In this document: positions 21,202 to 33,957 of the stretch, in pieces | Layout of the letters: each line of letters opens with the position of its first letter | How positions within the stretch are numbered: position 1 is the first letter of the stretch | Assembly: GCA_029721435.1 (NCBI GenBank) | Contig: CM056574.1 | Span: 29,993,001-30,057,000, forward strand | Direction of reading: 5' to 3' | Length of the DNA: 64,000 bases | From: Gymnothorax reevesii | Taxonomy: Eukaryota; Chordata; Actinopteri; Anguilliformes; Muraenidae | Notes under the pieces: generated by a model | Database searches by the model: none | What the model was told of the DNA's origin: nothing | Seen by the model: the letters and a program-made list of their open reading frames with translations, nothing else | Program-made: the position numbers and the translations under genes

Positions 21202-22218
21202 TAGGTATTCCCAATATTCTAACAGAGGTAAAAGCCAACCAAAACCGCCTGTTTGCAGATGAATATTTATAGTCCCTCTTGTCCCAGAAGAGTGATAAAT
21301 TGCTGGTGAATAACAAAAATGGTCACCTGAACAGCAGTCCTAATTTTTTGCGTTCAGGGAAGCCCTCATACTGTCTGCTTCTGGGCTTCAGTTCAAATAC
21401 GGAATAATTCTACAAATTTCCCTTATTCAACATAACACCAAGCCCCTGGCATATTTATACCTCACAGTTTTTCCACCACCAATCAAGAATGTCTCATCAA
21501 TGAATGCTGGCACTCACACTGAAGTTCATTCAGTACGAGTGTCACTGTATCGAAACGCCTCTCAGAGGAAATACAATTTCCAATGCAAAGCTTTCCGTCA
21601 CACATACAAATCATTTGGAGTGGGGGGAAATTTAGACACAAGTAACTATCTAACCACGACACAGTGATTCACAATAACCTCATCTTCTGAGATGACCAAA
21701 TTTTGCCAAATTATCAAATATTGCATTCTTTAATTTCTAAGAGTAGGAGTGTATCAGGCTTTTAAATAGCCATCGAGGGGTCAGTTTATCATGGGGTGTC
21801 TGTGAGAGGAGAGCAGAGGCACCATCAGAACTTTCCAACGAGCATGAACAGAGCATTGCCCATCATCTGAAGCGCTAAGAAATACTTGCTTAGCGTTACT
21901 CACCAAAATTAATCTTAGCATTAACTATTCACTGTTTTCACAGTGTTTGGGAGAGGCATAGGAAACGCAATAACTGCAGAGACAAACATGTAAAACTTTC
22001 TGGTTAAAAAAAAGAAGTGTAAAAACGAACACTAAAATTTGAGGCCCTCCCAAATCTTGCACAAGGACAATAACTGATTTTCCTTGTGGACAATTTTGCC
22101 ACTATCCATTTTCTACAGCTGTAATCCCGCGTCAAGAACTAACCCTCAGGCATGCTGTTCTAGAATGTTGTATTTTCACTCATACATGGTGAGGATGGGA
22201 TCAGAAATTCTACTCAAT
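21202..22218. other. No gene seen
   Basis: Unremarkable AT-rich DNA between the TG microsatellite and the tandem LTR block. No domain, RNA gene or terminal repeats recognised. Confidence 0.5.
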
Positions 22219-23273
22219 TGTGACAGTCTGTACAGGAACCACTTGCGAGACTGGAGAAATCCAATATAACCAGACTTTATTGGAGTAAGGAGAGGGATCT
22301 CCAACAGGTGGCAGGCGAAAGCACACAACACAGGAGACGGTCTCAAAATCCAGAGGACAATAGCCGATTTGGTAACAGAGCAGTGTGAGGTATCATTCAG
22401 GAACCAATCGCGAGAACACAGGATTGCAGTAGAGGAGATTTTATAGAGCGAGGGGGGTAACCCCCGCAGGGCAGAAGGCAAAAGTACAGAGTCCACAATC
22501 CAAAAGTCATAATCCAGTGGGGCAGAATCAGAGTCGTAACCAGGGCAGCAAACACAAAAATCGTAGTCAGGCAAAAGGGTTCGAAAACACAGATGCAACG
22601 GTAATCAAAGAAGGGCAAGCCAAAAATCAAAAGTTGGACAATCCAGTCAGAAGAGAAACTCAATGAGTACAAGGTGGAATAATGAGCAGCACAGGTAAAC
22701 ACGAGACGTTCTGACAAGGAAGTTCTGTGAAGACACACCTAATATACTCTCCAGGGAGATCACATGGTACATAGAACACAGGTGCAGGAAATGAGACTAA
22801 TTACAAAGGATGGAACAAGAGGGAGAACCTAATCACAACCTAATCAAAAAAGGCAAAAGCCAAAACGCGGACAGGAATCACGAGACAATCCTATTGACAA
22901 ACATACGGCTCCGGTCAAGGAGTTCTAACTTGCATAGATAATGAGAGAAAGGACAGCGTGATCAGATGTGGAGATTCCACAGAAATGCAGCAAAGGACAT
23001 TAGGGAGAGACAAGAGGCGGAGACTAGAACAGGGCGAGTGCTGAGAGCTTGTTGATCAATTAGTAAGTGAAACTATACAATCCCTTAGCGCTCGTTAGTA
23101 AGTTAGTATTTTATACAATGTTACTTAGTGTCAGTAACTTTTAGCAAAAACAACAAACTGTTAGTATGGTTAGTAAAATAAGAAAGGTGAAGTAAGCAAA
23201 CGAGATTGGAAGACTGAAATCCAGAAACCATTAAATCACCCAAAGAGTGGCACGCAATACCGGGGCTGTGACA
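22219..23273 (-). mobile_element. LTR-like unit, copy 1 of a tandem array
   Basis: On the minus strand it begins TGTCACAGCCCCGGTATTGC (from 23273) and ends GTACAGACTGTCACA (22219), an LTR-like TG...CA pattern. Close to its 3' end is CCAATAAAGTCTGG, a polyadenylation signal as expected in an R region. It is 1055 bp long. It shares extended similarity with the next unit (23274-24238), including TTAAATCACCC near one end and TCAGACTAATTA/TGAGACTAATTA in the middle. No gag or pol sequence is present. Confidence 0.6.
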
Positions 23274-24238
23274 AGACAAGAGACCAGACAGGGGGAGACA
23301 AAGTGCAATGCATGGTGGAAAGCAAAATCATGGACCGGAAAGAAACTATGGTTAAATGCAAAATATGGAAAAGTAAAACTAAAACAATGGACGAACAAAT
23401 CGAAGTACCAAATCACAATACACATACCAAAGAACAGTCAGACAGAGCAATGATTCAAATACCAATAAGACATATCATAAAAAGCAGAGCAAGAACATGG
23501 CAAGGCAGATCACAATCATAACAGGCACCCAATACACAAATCCAGGTCGGGCCAAAAGAGAGGTACAGTACACCGAAACAAATATGGCAGAGACAGAATC
23601 AAAAATCGAGGACGGTCCAGTCAGAAGTATAATCACAATAAAACTCAAGGCGAAAAAACCAAGGCAGCACAAGGAGAAACGTTCTGACACTGAGTGCTGG
23701 GGCAGGAAAGCTTAAATACACTGGGAAGGATCACATGCTGTAATAGGAAACAGGTGAGCGGGATCAGACTAATTAACAAGGGAGAGCACAAGAGGGAGCC
23801 CTTAACCAGATGAATTGGCAAAAGCCAAAACACAGACAAGGATCACAAAGACAACCTATGACAAAATCAACGCCTCCACTCAGGGAGTTCCAATGTGCAC
23901 AGATCATGAGAACAGGATAGTAATTAGTAAGTTTGCGAAGGTTCGCGGAAAGCCAGCAAAGCAAAGTGAACAGAAGCAAAGGGCGGAGACCAGAGCAGGG
24001 CGAGTGCTGAGAATTCATTAGTTATATTAGTAAAGTGCAGCTATACAATCCCAAAGTGCAAGTTAGTAAATTAGTATAAATATACAATGTTAGTAATTTA
24101 CAAAAATAACAAACTGTTAGTAGTGACAGAAAAGCGAGAAATAGGAAGCAAACGAGATTAAGAAGGAACAATTAGAAATCCAGAAACCATTAAATCACCC
24201 GAAAACGTGGCACGGAGTACAGGAAGCAGACTGTAACA
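23274..24238 (-). mobile_element. LTR-like unit, copy 2 of a tandem array
   Basis: It directly abuts copy 1. On the minus strand it starts TGTTACAGTCTGCTTCCTGT (from 24238). Matches to copy 1 recur at a spacing of about 965-980 bp: GATCACATG (22759 and 23729), GGCAAAAGCCAAAAC, GGGCGAGTGCTGAGA and AACAAACTGTTAGTA. The polyadenylation-signal end of copy 1 has no clear equivalent here. The unit is non-coding; its open frames are antisense accidents. Confidence 0.6.
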
Positions 24239-24400
24239 AAACACATGACAAGACTGGGGAGACAAGGAGCAAGGCAGATAAATGGCATGATACATAAACC
24301 AGAGAATGTTAACTTAACATGGGCTATGGACTATGGCAAAGGGCAAAACAAGACAAGGCATGGCAAAACACAAGACATGGCATGGCATAGTACAAATAAA
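24239..24400 (-). repeat. Partial third unit of the tandem array
   Basis: The sequence just after copy 2 (CATGACAAGACTGGGGAGAC...) resembles the first part of copy 2 just after copy 1 (ACAAGAGACCAGACAGGGGGAGAC...). The array therefore continues for about 100-160 bp and then fades into GGCATGG/GACAAGGCATGG low-complexity sequence. Confidence 0.45.
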
Positions 24401-25339
24401 AAAATAAGTACGAGGGAATTTTGTTTTTCTTGGTATATATGGATATTTCCGTCAAAATGTGACTTAAGGTACTGTAAATAACTTCTCTCAACAAGAAATT
24501 CATGGGATCCTTATTAATTAGCAGCCTGTGAACATCCTGCAATTTCAATTGTGGTTGGAAATTCACAGGACCTACATTGAGACCTACGGTAAGATGTGAC
24601 CAGCAATAATACGTCATCTCCTAATATCTATATCTTTGAGTTACTAACGGTAGGCATGAGGCGTGATATCATACAGCCACAATGATGAGTTGGGGCACAG
24701 CGGCTGAAAAGGCAGAAATAAACTGGCTGTATTGTCACCCCAATCTCAAAGCACAAGATCGGCTTAGTCTTTTCACTTTAATCCGCAGTATCAAAGACTG
24801 AATTTGCAAGGCATGGTTTTACATAATGCCTTTTGCACTGATAGTAGCTTGTTATACACTAATGCAGTTTATAGTGCATTCAGTCCAGTTTTAGGGTCGT
24901 CAGGGGCTTCAAGAGGATGAACCACAAGAAGTGAGTGAGGTTGTAGTGACTTAGTTGGCTGTAAAATCAGCATGCCTGGTGAGCCTGGTTGATGCCAAGT
25001 AGGTGTCCATTCTGATTCATTAAACAGATCTGTAACAACTTCCAAAGACCAGAGCCTTGGTTTTAGCTTTACCTAAGGCAATTATAGCTATAATTTATGC
25101 TACTCTTTGTCGTATCTAAGTGCACACACACTTCTGCCTTTCACTCATTCAAAAAACAATCACTCAATCACTCAGATCATTTCATAGATCCTTACCTAAA
25201 TTTGTGGGCAGCTGGGTCCTGATTCCACACGCACCACCACAAAATAATGAAGCATTCCTTGGGCCAATTCTATGGGTAACCCAATCCGCACAGATAACCT
25301 CTAAAATGTAATCAATGTTTTGGCTTACTTTGTCTTCCT
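24401..25339. other. No gene seen
   Basis: AT-rich DNA between the tandem LTR array and the CA-rich microsatellite. No recognised coding, RNA or repeat feature. Confidence 0.5.
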
Positions 25340-25396
25340 GGTGCAAATGCAGACAGACACACATAGACACGCACACACGCACACAACGCACACAAA
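25340..25396 (+). repeat. CA-rich microsatellite
   Basis: An imperfect (CA)n tract with CACACACG, GACAGACACACAT and GCACAC variants. Confidence 0.7.
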
Positions 25397-25833
25397 CAAA
25401 GAAAAAAATATTGGCGTATCAATCTGAACTGCTGTGAAACAATCTTTGTATGGATGTGTTAAATGTAAATCAGCAGCAGCAAGGAGATTAAACAAAGCAA
25501 AACAAAATTGATCTGCTTATACATTCTGAGATCAAGAAGAGAATTGGTCAATTAGTAGGCTTAATTGAAGTACTGTGAAAGTCGTTAAAACTAATCCACC
25601 TCTGATTAGCCATTGCTAATAAACATTTGATCACTGTAGAGGCAAGCTGTACATTTTCATGAAACAGCTTAATTCTGCTAAATGGATTGCTGTTCGTTAT
25701 TCTTCTTTTTACAAAAGCAAAGCTCCAAGAGGCTTGAGTAAAAAAAAAATTCAATACATACAAAGCTGCTTGTCTTCAGTGAGACAGACCAGTGATGAAG
25801 AGGAAGGAGGAATGAGGAGGAAGACAGGAAAAA
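25397..25833. other. No gene seen
   Basis: AT-rich DNA between two simple repeats. The overlapping short frames on both strands show no domain. Confidence 0.5.
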
Positions 25834-25873
25834 AGGAGAGAGAGAGGGAGAGAGAGAGAGAGAGAGAGAGAGG
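25834..25873 (+). repeat. (GA)n microsatellite
   Basis: About 40 bp of GAGAGA with one GGG interruption. It accounts for Arg/Glu and Leu/Ser low-complexity open frames on the two strands. Confidence 0.9.
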
Positions 25874-26307
25874 ACTCTAAAGCAAGAGGGCTGATTGCAG
25901 TTCCAATACACAAGGTAGGAGAGTAGTCAAAAAAAATAGTCAGAATCCAAAAACAAAGGGAAAGAGGGAGGCAATGAATCGTATTGGATGAGCAAAAACA
26001 GAACCAGGCAGAGCATTCCACTAAGATGACCACTGGGGGCAAAATAGGTCAATGACGGAACAGGAAGGCAGACAAGGGCTTGTAATGACAAAGGACTGAA
26101 ATGAGCTATGATGAAATAGCAACAAACAAACCTTAGACAAAGGCTTTAATAAACATGGAAAAATGAACTAATGCAGAACAGCTGAGAAACAGAGCGTGGG
26201 GAATGGAAAGAGGGCTGGGAGAGGTAAAAATGAAATGATTCAAGTAGACAGTCCGATCAGCAGGGACCGCATGGGTGTAGCCCCTGAAAGTCCGCTTTTC
26301 CCCTTTT

Positions 26308-27060
26308 TTGCTCATTATTTGGCCAATACTGTCGCCAACTGAAATCGATAGGTGTCATGAGTTAAGTGCAACAAATGACAATACCAAATATGAAAGAAAT
26401 CAGTCAAAAACTGCAGCCTGTACTGCATCCACAAGGAAATCTCTGTTTTACCACTAATTTGCATATTATTCGGCCAATAATGTCGCCATGGCAACCAAAA
26501 TCGCTAGGTGTGAAGCTTGGGGCAGATAGGACAATCAGCATTTGAGTTATAACAATGTCGTTTTTAAACATCAAAATGTGCGACGCAGTACTATGGACAC
26601 AGCATTCAAAAAAACCAAATAAACTTAGCAATTTAACATTCTCAAAACCTTTGGTTGTCACAAACCGTATTTGAAGTCGCTCGGGTTTCAATCTTTTAAG
26701 GAGTTTGTTTATACAAGGCCTGGAAATGACAAAAAAAAAAGCAAATATGCAGAAAACTGCATTCAAAATAGCCGACTTCCTGTTGGGTTTAGGTCATGGC
26801 ACCAAAACACTCCTTCTTAAGTCCTGGGATGTGACTTGCCCATTAAATTTCATACGTCTAAGTGAACCGTAAACGTGGCTGCTTTGTTGAAATTTTTTGG
26901 TGGTGTTATAGAGCAATTTTCAATGTCCATAAGCAAAATTCATGTAATAGCTAATTTTATGCAAGGCCTGATGTGTGCACTAAATATCAAGTGTTTTATA
27001 CATAGATGTATATTTAGGACACTAGATTGCTTATGACATCATATTTGCATTACACAAAGT
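26308..27060. repeat. Probable dispersed fish repeat with an internal duplication
   Basis: A motif around GGCCAATA-TGTCGCCA with AAATCG-TAGGTGT occurs at about 26318-26357 and again at about 26470-26511. Downstream, CCGACTTCCTGTTGGGTTTA and GGTCATGGCACCAAAA resemble words I know from a dispersed repeat in many fish genomes. I cannot assign a class, and there is no coding capacity. Confidence 0.4.
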
Positions 27061-27136
27061 GAGGCACCTGGCCTCTTCATTAAAATGAATTGTTTCCTAT
27101 GAGGCTAACTTCAAATAAGTTAATATGATTGTTAAA

Positions 27137-27259
27137 ATGCCAAGATGTGCGGTCGCTTGTTGTAGAAATGTTCATGCGAAGGGCAGCAGTAAAACGTTTC
27201 ATGTGAAAGTTATCGTGGAAACGCACATTTATTACTCCAATGCAGAAAGTCCTGTTTGA
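27137..27259 (+). pseudogene. THAP zinc-finger N-terminal relic
   Basis: From the ATG at 27137 the frame reads MPRCAVACCRNVHAKGSSKT and then FHVKV, ending at a stop 40 codons on. Met-Pro-x-Cys followed by Cys, Asn, a Lys-Gly-Ser-Ser loop and Phe-His matches the first half of a THAP C2CH domain. There is a possible splice donor after FH (GTGAAAG), weaker than the one at 18316. The second Cys-x2-His half is not seen downstream. Most likely it is a transposon-derived exon. The frame is short and could in principle be coincidental. Confidence 0.4.
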
Positions 27260-30119
27260 ATGCTAGCTAGTTAATTAGCCATTCCCTTGACTTGAAAACA
27301 CCGCCGACTAAAAGCAAATGCTTATGATCGTTAACGGTCACCGGCTAACTTGCTACATTGACTTGGCAGTTAATAAAACTAACAAGCTGGATACTTGTAA
27401 TTGACATTCAACGGCAATACTTCTTACATCAAAATATTTAAATTGCAGGATAAGTTGCTTTGTCTTTCTATAAAGGGGTTGGTTTACCAAAATCACAGAT
27501 GCTACCTTACATAGTTGGTCCCACTGATGGAGCATGGATGAACTGTTCGTTCCCAACTTGGTTTTGATAAAGACAAGGAGAAGAGAAAGGCTTGGCTATC
27601 AAAAGTCAGGAGAAAAATTTTTTTTTTAAATTTTGCCGCCCCCGCGATTGGTGAGGCAAAACTTGTTGACGGACGAGCTCCAGTTAACTAGCGCTTTCAT
27701 TTAACAACGTTGGCATTTGTCTCCGAGTCAGATCTGCGATCTTCCCTTCCATGAGTGCGCCTCTTCCCCCACCCAAAAAAGGCGCATATTTAGGGGGAGG
27801 AAATGTTGCTCTACACAATGATACCATAATAACACCGACTCACATGCTGGTGTTTTTGAAATATAATTTCAAAGTGGGCGAAAATGAATGGAAGTCTATG
27901 AGCAAATTTTTCTTCAGGGTGTACAGTGCTGGAACAGATGCTTTGCTTGAGCAGGCCCTATCAGCAATCCAGTGTGCTATATGGTTTTACAGCATGTTTA
28001 ATAACATTGTTCACAATTTATTGTTCCAAAGGCATCTACACATTTTTTCCCTGTGATTTTCCATTGTATTATGACTATATTCCCTAGCATTGTTTTTGTC
28101 TAACACGCTACTGTGAAATACACTGTATATCTCAATTCATTGGCAATAATCTTTTGAATCACATATGTTGACATTGCGATTAAGATGGTTCCACTATGTC
28201 ATATCAGGGCAGGAGCCAAACAAAAGACCAAGGAAAGAGAGACCTTCTCAGAGACTCTCAAGGCACAGGGTTAAAGGGGGCTGTCCTTGGAGAAGTGTGT
28301 TATGTCGCATGACCAGGTCTGCCGATAGTGCAACCATTGGAGAGAGTCCCGTTGCACTTATAGTTTACACAGCACGGTGCACCAAGGGTGCTGGTGAGTG
28401 AACAGTTTGTTTGATGAAGCCAAGAATGCCTGAGGCACCAGGCAGAAGCAGGAATACATGTCAGCTCTTCAGGAAATCAATAAAGAATATTAAGTTGTGC
28501 AAGATCGTGTAAACCACAATTCATTTATTACGCATTGAAGGGGTTATTTGTAGAAAGATCACGAGGCAAGATATCAGCTCATGTGCGAGTGTACGTATCT
28601 GTGCATTAACATCAACCTCGGTGGGGGGTTCGGGATGCTAAGGCGGAAGGAGAAGATGAGAGTGCTTCCTCCCCCACACTACTTCTTGTTTAGATCTATG
28701 AATTTTTTGATACACAAGGTGCTTTGCTCGCTTGAACATGCCTGACGACAGCTCCTTACAAATTAATGGCTGGGTTCCCAAGCTGGAGACATGGGAGGGG
28801 GGTGAGACCCCTTAAAGACGTTTCAGGCGAACCCTGGCAAACCACTGAGCAGAAATTTGTGTGGCTTCCTGTGTGGCAGAGATGTGGGACAAGAACAGAC
28901 TACCACTGCCCTGAGTTGTGTAGATGCAGTTACGCTATTTGGAAGATTATCCATTGCTACCATGCACTCAGTGTGGTCATGTGGGCAGGGTTTTTGGCGA
29001 ACAAAATTAAATATAACACAATATGTGTGTGTGTGTGTGTTTGAGCCATGAAAAAAGATCTTCTGGGGCTGGTTGGGAGATAAAACAGATTGCATTATGT
29101 TTGCATACTTCCACTGAATCTCTATAGGCCAACCATAGACTAACTGTGGAGACAGGGAATGGAACACTTGGAAACACTACAACAATTACAGTAGTTAATG
29201 CAGTAATAAGCATTCACTAACAGGTAATTAAAATATAATTAATGCACCTGGTAATCATTTACAAATGATGTTCACATGAACTAAGGTATTAATTTATAAA
29301 TTATGGGCTAATAGTTTGAAGTGCTACATAGGGGATACTTACGGGAGGTTTTCAACTTCACAATAAGGGATGCCTAAAATGTATTAATGTTCAATTATGG
29401 TTATTTAATGCTTACTCAGCTATCTAACACATCAGTGACCTGCTAATTAACTGATAGTTAATGAACTAATGTTAATTAATGTTAATTGTTGTACCCTTAT
29501 TGTAAAGAGTTACCGGACACTTTTGAATAACATTGTTCAGTGTAAGAACCCATGTCTGCCCAAAACTGTTTTCATCCACAATAAGATCTACAAGTAATTA
29601 AATAATGAACAAATAAACCTGTAAAACAGGTCAAAAGACCATACTGATTGAATACTTTGAGTTCTGCACAATAAGCTGCATAAAGTATTTGGCCAGGCTA
29701 TCATGAATGAGTTTCCCTTGGAGTCTGTTGAGGGAGGGTCCACCCTGCACCATGCAAAAGGTGTATTATCATGCTTACATACAGTATATGCAAGCCAAAC
29801 ATTCATCATTTAAAGGTGATGAATGGCTAACCCAGCTGACCAGAGTGGAGTGCCACAGTCTCCGTGCACCCTCTGGCAATCAGACCCTTCACTGTCTTAA
29901 GGGCCCCAGTACCCAACCGAGACATTCCTGGGCCATGAGAACAAAGTCAACTAGGGTCTTTCTTAAGCTTAAGAAACTTAAATTGCCACAGCTGGAGTGG
30001 CCACCAGCCTCGGGATTGATGGACAATCCCTGGGGTAATCATCAGCTTCAAACATCTTGCAAACCACCTAAAAACCAGCTTACCACAAACTTTTACCCTG
30101 TGCTGCCCATGCGAAACAG
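27260..30119. other. No gene seen
   Basis: Includes a (TG)10 run at about 29022-29041. Several plus-strand frames of 65-146 codons (28165-28401, 28766-29044, 29707-30147) lack domain signatures, and the last runs into a dispersed repeat. No RNA gene or terminal inverted repeats recognised. Confidence 0.45.
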
Positions 30120-30525
30120 TGCCACAGTGCCATCAAACAGACTTTGACAGGATTGCACCATTAAAAGTAGAGTGCATTGCCTTCTATGTAGGAATTTTTG
30201 AAGACTTAAAACACTCATTTCACTCATAAAGTTACAAAATTAATGCGTATTTCTGTTATATTGGATGATAAGAGCTGATTAATGACAGTAATGCGGATTA
30301 TCCTTGTAATTCTGTATCGTGCCGGACGTTTCATGACCAACTCTAATGCAAGTAGGTCATGTTTGGTATCATTTCACTCCACTAAATTTCCGGAATCGCA
30401 TGGGGCATATTTCGAAGGAACTGAAATTGTGCCATACCCTCATTCCATAACTTTGAACAGAAATATACTTCAGTTTTAATTGTGGTAATGTCTCCTCCCA
30501 AAGTCCCTCTGGAGAGGGGGAGCCT
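30120..30525 (+). repeat. Dispersed repeat, copy 1 (direct match to about 49390-49795)
   Basis: Long collinear similarity to the second copy: CACAGTGCCATC, then TTGTAATTCTGTAT, GGACGTTTCATGACCAACTC, CAAGTAGGT-TGTTTGGTATC, TTGTGCCATACCCTC and TGTCTCCTCCCAAAG. The same order, orientation and spacing hold over about 400 bp. The second copy continues into LTR-like sequence, so this is probably a truncated LTR-element piece. Confidence 0.7.
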
Positions 30526-32889
30526 TCCTGGTTCTGGTTCTCCCTGGTTTAAAAAAAACGGTGTTTAAATTGGCAATCCCCTTCAGTCTCCTCCTCTTCT
30601 CCCTCGTATTTGGCCATCCGGTTGTGCAGAGAGTGGGGGCCTTTTGCTTAGTAGGCTGCATGGAGAGCACCGCCTCAGCTTGTTCAGCTTCACAGAGAAC
30701 CTTGCTGACGACTGGAGCATGGCGAGGAAAACATGATGGCGCAACCCTCCGTCCTTAAGCCCATGCAGGAGGGCATAGAGTCAACACTGCGTCATACAAC
30801 TGTGGAAAACCATGTTGGACATGCAGCGGCACATCTGAAGCAGAGGTGCCCAGGCTCTCTCCTTGGTGGTGACCGCCGGCGGGCAGCTTCTTGCTCTGAT
30901 CGGCAAAGAGCTGCTGCCGATATCACCTCTGCACTGGCATAGTCCGGGCCTGGTGGTCATGCCACTCACCTGACATTAGGTCGTGGAGCACCTGCAATGG
31001 CTTCTCAACCAACGCCAGGGCCATGTTGTTAGCAGCTTCTTGGTTGCTCCAGCCACCGTGCCATGCTGCTACACTGTTATAAATTGACACCTTTTTTGCC
31101 AATTATTTTAACTGCCATCTTTTTCACCAGTTATTTTAACTGTAATTTTACAATCAGTTAATAACAGAAGTTCCATGTCTGTCAACTGTAAACTACAGTG
31201 AAATGCGTGCAGGACTCTACTTACAGTTAAAATAACAAGGAGACGATGCGTTAATTTAACTGTTAAATTAAGTCCATCTAAAGCAGTGTAATTGGACTTA
31301 AGAGAGCTAAAGCTCTAGCGGTGCCACCCCCTTGTACTTTGGCAGCTTAGCTGTTGTTCTTGGCATAGCAGCAGTGCATGACAGGCTGGTTTAGGTGCGG
31401 TGTCTGTCGCGGATAAGCCAGGTGTTGCTGGCAGTAGCCCTTCGAGCCTCTAGGGGGCAATGAGGCCACGGTGTGCTGGAGTCATCGGGATGGGCTGGGA
31501 AAATATCCATCACAGGAAAGCTCTGTCCATTGCTGTGCCAGGTGTTTCAAGTACCAAAACTCCTGTTGAATGGCGCTACTGAACTCCTGCTCTAATCCAT
31601 TAATCTATCAATCCATTCTTAAGCATTTGAGATCAAGTTCCCACATAGGATATCAATGAAGAAAGTTTGCTTGGGAGAATTAATATGCACACAGACATCT
31701 TGGTTTAAAACAATTCTACATCCCATCAACTAAATATCTTCCAATAATGTTAATTCTTTAATGGTGAAAATAAAAACAATTCTCTTCATGAACAATGGTC
31801 AGAGGTAATCAACACACCACCAGTCTTGGTAGTGATGTTGATTTTGCTATTTTAACTTAGCTCTCAGTTTAACATCGCCTTGGCCACAAAACATTCTAAA
31901 TTCAAGCAGCACGATCAGAAATTCATGTAACATCACAAAAACATGACGTTTACCTTGAAAATTAACAGTCCCATAAGCCTTTGCGCTGCACAGTGCAAAA
32001 CTACCACCAATCAGCACAACCTTCTCCCCTGGCCCCTCTTAATATAACAGTAGAGTATCATTATCATGGCTGAATCACCGTCACCACCATTATATCAGTA
32101 TTGGGACTGCTGGACATACAGAACAAGAGACAATTAGAATGTAACCAAACCTATCAAAGCCATCAACATGAGGAAGGTGAAATGAATGAAAAGAAAATTG
32201 TTTTTGTTTTTCCTCTCTTTCTCTCTTGCTTTCTCACTGTCCCACTCACTTTCTAATGAAGCAGAACTTTTCTTTTTTTTTTTTGGTTTTACTGGTGGTG
32301 AAATTATTAGGTAACTTCTTATTTTTTTCCGCATGTTGTATAAGTATGTTTGTTTTGATATGAATAAATCACAGACAAAATCCTCTCGATCTCTCCCTCT
32401 CTTTAGTGAAAATCTCACAACAATCTCATTTTGTAGATGAAGCTCTGGACTTAATCCCATGACGAAACAAATAAATCATTAAAAAACTGTAAGAGGAACT
32501 GCTTGCAAAGCTTATTTTCACCAATTTTTTCTATCCTCACAGAGGGAAAAATCCATTCACTCTGAATCAATATTTACAGTCTCTTTTACACCATAATAAT
32601 CAATGCCAGTCTTTTTATTCCCAGAAACAAGGAACCTGAAAGCACATCACTGTTATAAATATAGGTTTGGGAAAAGCACAAGGCTTTAACAAGACTTTTT
32701 ATTTCCTTTGCCAATGCCCTGCTTGTTCCCTGAGTATTCTCTGAAGTTTAATTTACTGGTCATTTTTTGAAGGATAGTTTATTTTAAGGTTTGCATATGA
32801 TTTCTACTCCAATGTATCTCTTTTGTGTGTTGTGTGTCTTAAAGTTTTTTTTTTTTTACCCTTACCAGCATTTCTCACCCCTGGCTACA
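30526..32889. other. No gene seen
   Basis: A GC-richer patch at 30560-31060 gives a 65-codon frame with a hydrophobic start (30561), which looks signal-peptide-like but leads nowhere. At 31080-31300 TTATTTTAACTG-like words recur in both orientations. I see no supported gene or element. Confidence 0.45.
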
Positions 32890-33895
32890 CAAGGGCAAGC
32901 ATGGGGCCAAAGTGTTGTGTTTCTGCTCTGTTTGTCTGCCTTTCCAGTGCATTTTTAGCTCCTGCCATGTTTCTGCCACAGTCATGCCCATAGCTCTTGT
33001 CCTTGTTTATTCATGTGTCTTTCTATTTTCCGGCACTGGTTCGGTCTGCCTGTTGGGATTCACCTCTCAGTCCACGTGCCATGTGTAGTTCCTGTGTGCC
33101 TGCACCTTTCATTGCTTTGGTTTGTCTGGCGGTGTGTCCTCTTCCTTCACAGCTGTTCTGAATACGGGGCTGTTCGGAGCTTGAATGCCTCTTGATTGTT
33201 TTTACTCATTATTGACATTTACTAACTCACACGGGAGGTGTTTCTTTCGACGGGGACACACTAATCCTCACTAACTTAGATGGGGTATCGATTGGCATGA
33301 TTTCGCACATTTGCTATTTTCCAGATCTCGTTTGCTTCCTTCTCTGCTGCATCTTACATTGGTACTTAAGCTGAACACGCCCATTCTGTTAATGGGCTCG
33401 TTACGTTTTACTGCTCGTCCCATGTCTCATGCTTCTGTGCCTTGCCCCTCTCATTTTGACCTGGTGTTCTGTGTTTCTGAGATCCTGCCCTGAGCCCATA
33501 TATTCTGAGGCGGAACTCCTACCTGGCAGACGGATCCCTGTTTTGCCTCAGTCCTGGATCCCCCAAATGTGATGTTCCGTGCTTATGAAGTTCTCGTTCA
33601 TTGCCATAGTCTCTGTGTCTAGTCCTCTCCATTTTATCATTAGCTTTGTTATTCCCTCCATTTTTACCAGCTCTTGAGAATAGTTTTTCATTGGCCTTTG
33701 TGCTCCCTTATGTTCCCCGATTTAATTATTTCTGTTCAAATTTTCAGCCCCTTAAGTGAAGCTTTTTGTTGGCCCTTGTGCCGTGTTTTATTTGTGTTAT
33801 TAAATAAAACTCCTTTATTTTGGATTTACATCTCGCGTCTGGTGTTCCCCATCGCTGCGCCGAACACAAAGGGGTTTGTCATCTAGACAGTTTGA
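32890..33895 (+). mobile_element. LTR-like block with a polyadenylation signal
   Basis: About 1 kb of pyrimidine-rich sequence ends with TTATTAAATAAAACTCC, then TTTGGATTTACATCTCGCGTC and GCGCCGAACACA. An AATAAA followed by a short G/C-rich U5-like tail is how fish LTRs commonly end. Its TTTACTAAC and CTGCTC words and overall composition resemble, in opposite orientation, the tandem LTR-like units at 22219-24238. The start is uncertain, no target duplication was identified and no internal genes are attached. Confidence 0.4.
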
Positions 33896-33957
33896 CTCCA
33901 AAGCTGCTTGTACATCAAGTAGTGAATATGAGCGCATTTATTGCCTTCAGTCTCCAC

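Noticed and set aside
20708..21316. 202-codon minus-strand open frame with His/Thr repeats
   Set aside because: It is produced by the TG/CA microsatellite at 21085-21201, and the flanking parts show no motif.
28165..28401. Basic 78-codon frame (RPRKERPSQRLSRH...)
   Set aside because: It resembles a nuclear localisation-like composition but has no family match or exon signals.
29707..30147. 146-codon plus-strand open frame
   Set aside because: No recognisable domain. Its end runs into a dispersed repeat also present at 49390, and there is no splice or promoter context.
30561..30758. 65-codon frame with a signal-peptide-like hydrophobic start
   Set aside because: The hydrophobic run is short and followed by unstructured sequence with no cysteine pattern or cleavage context. 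Chance is the simpler explanation.
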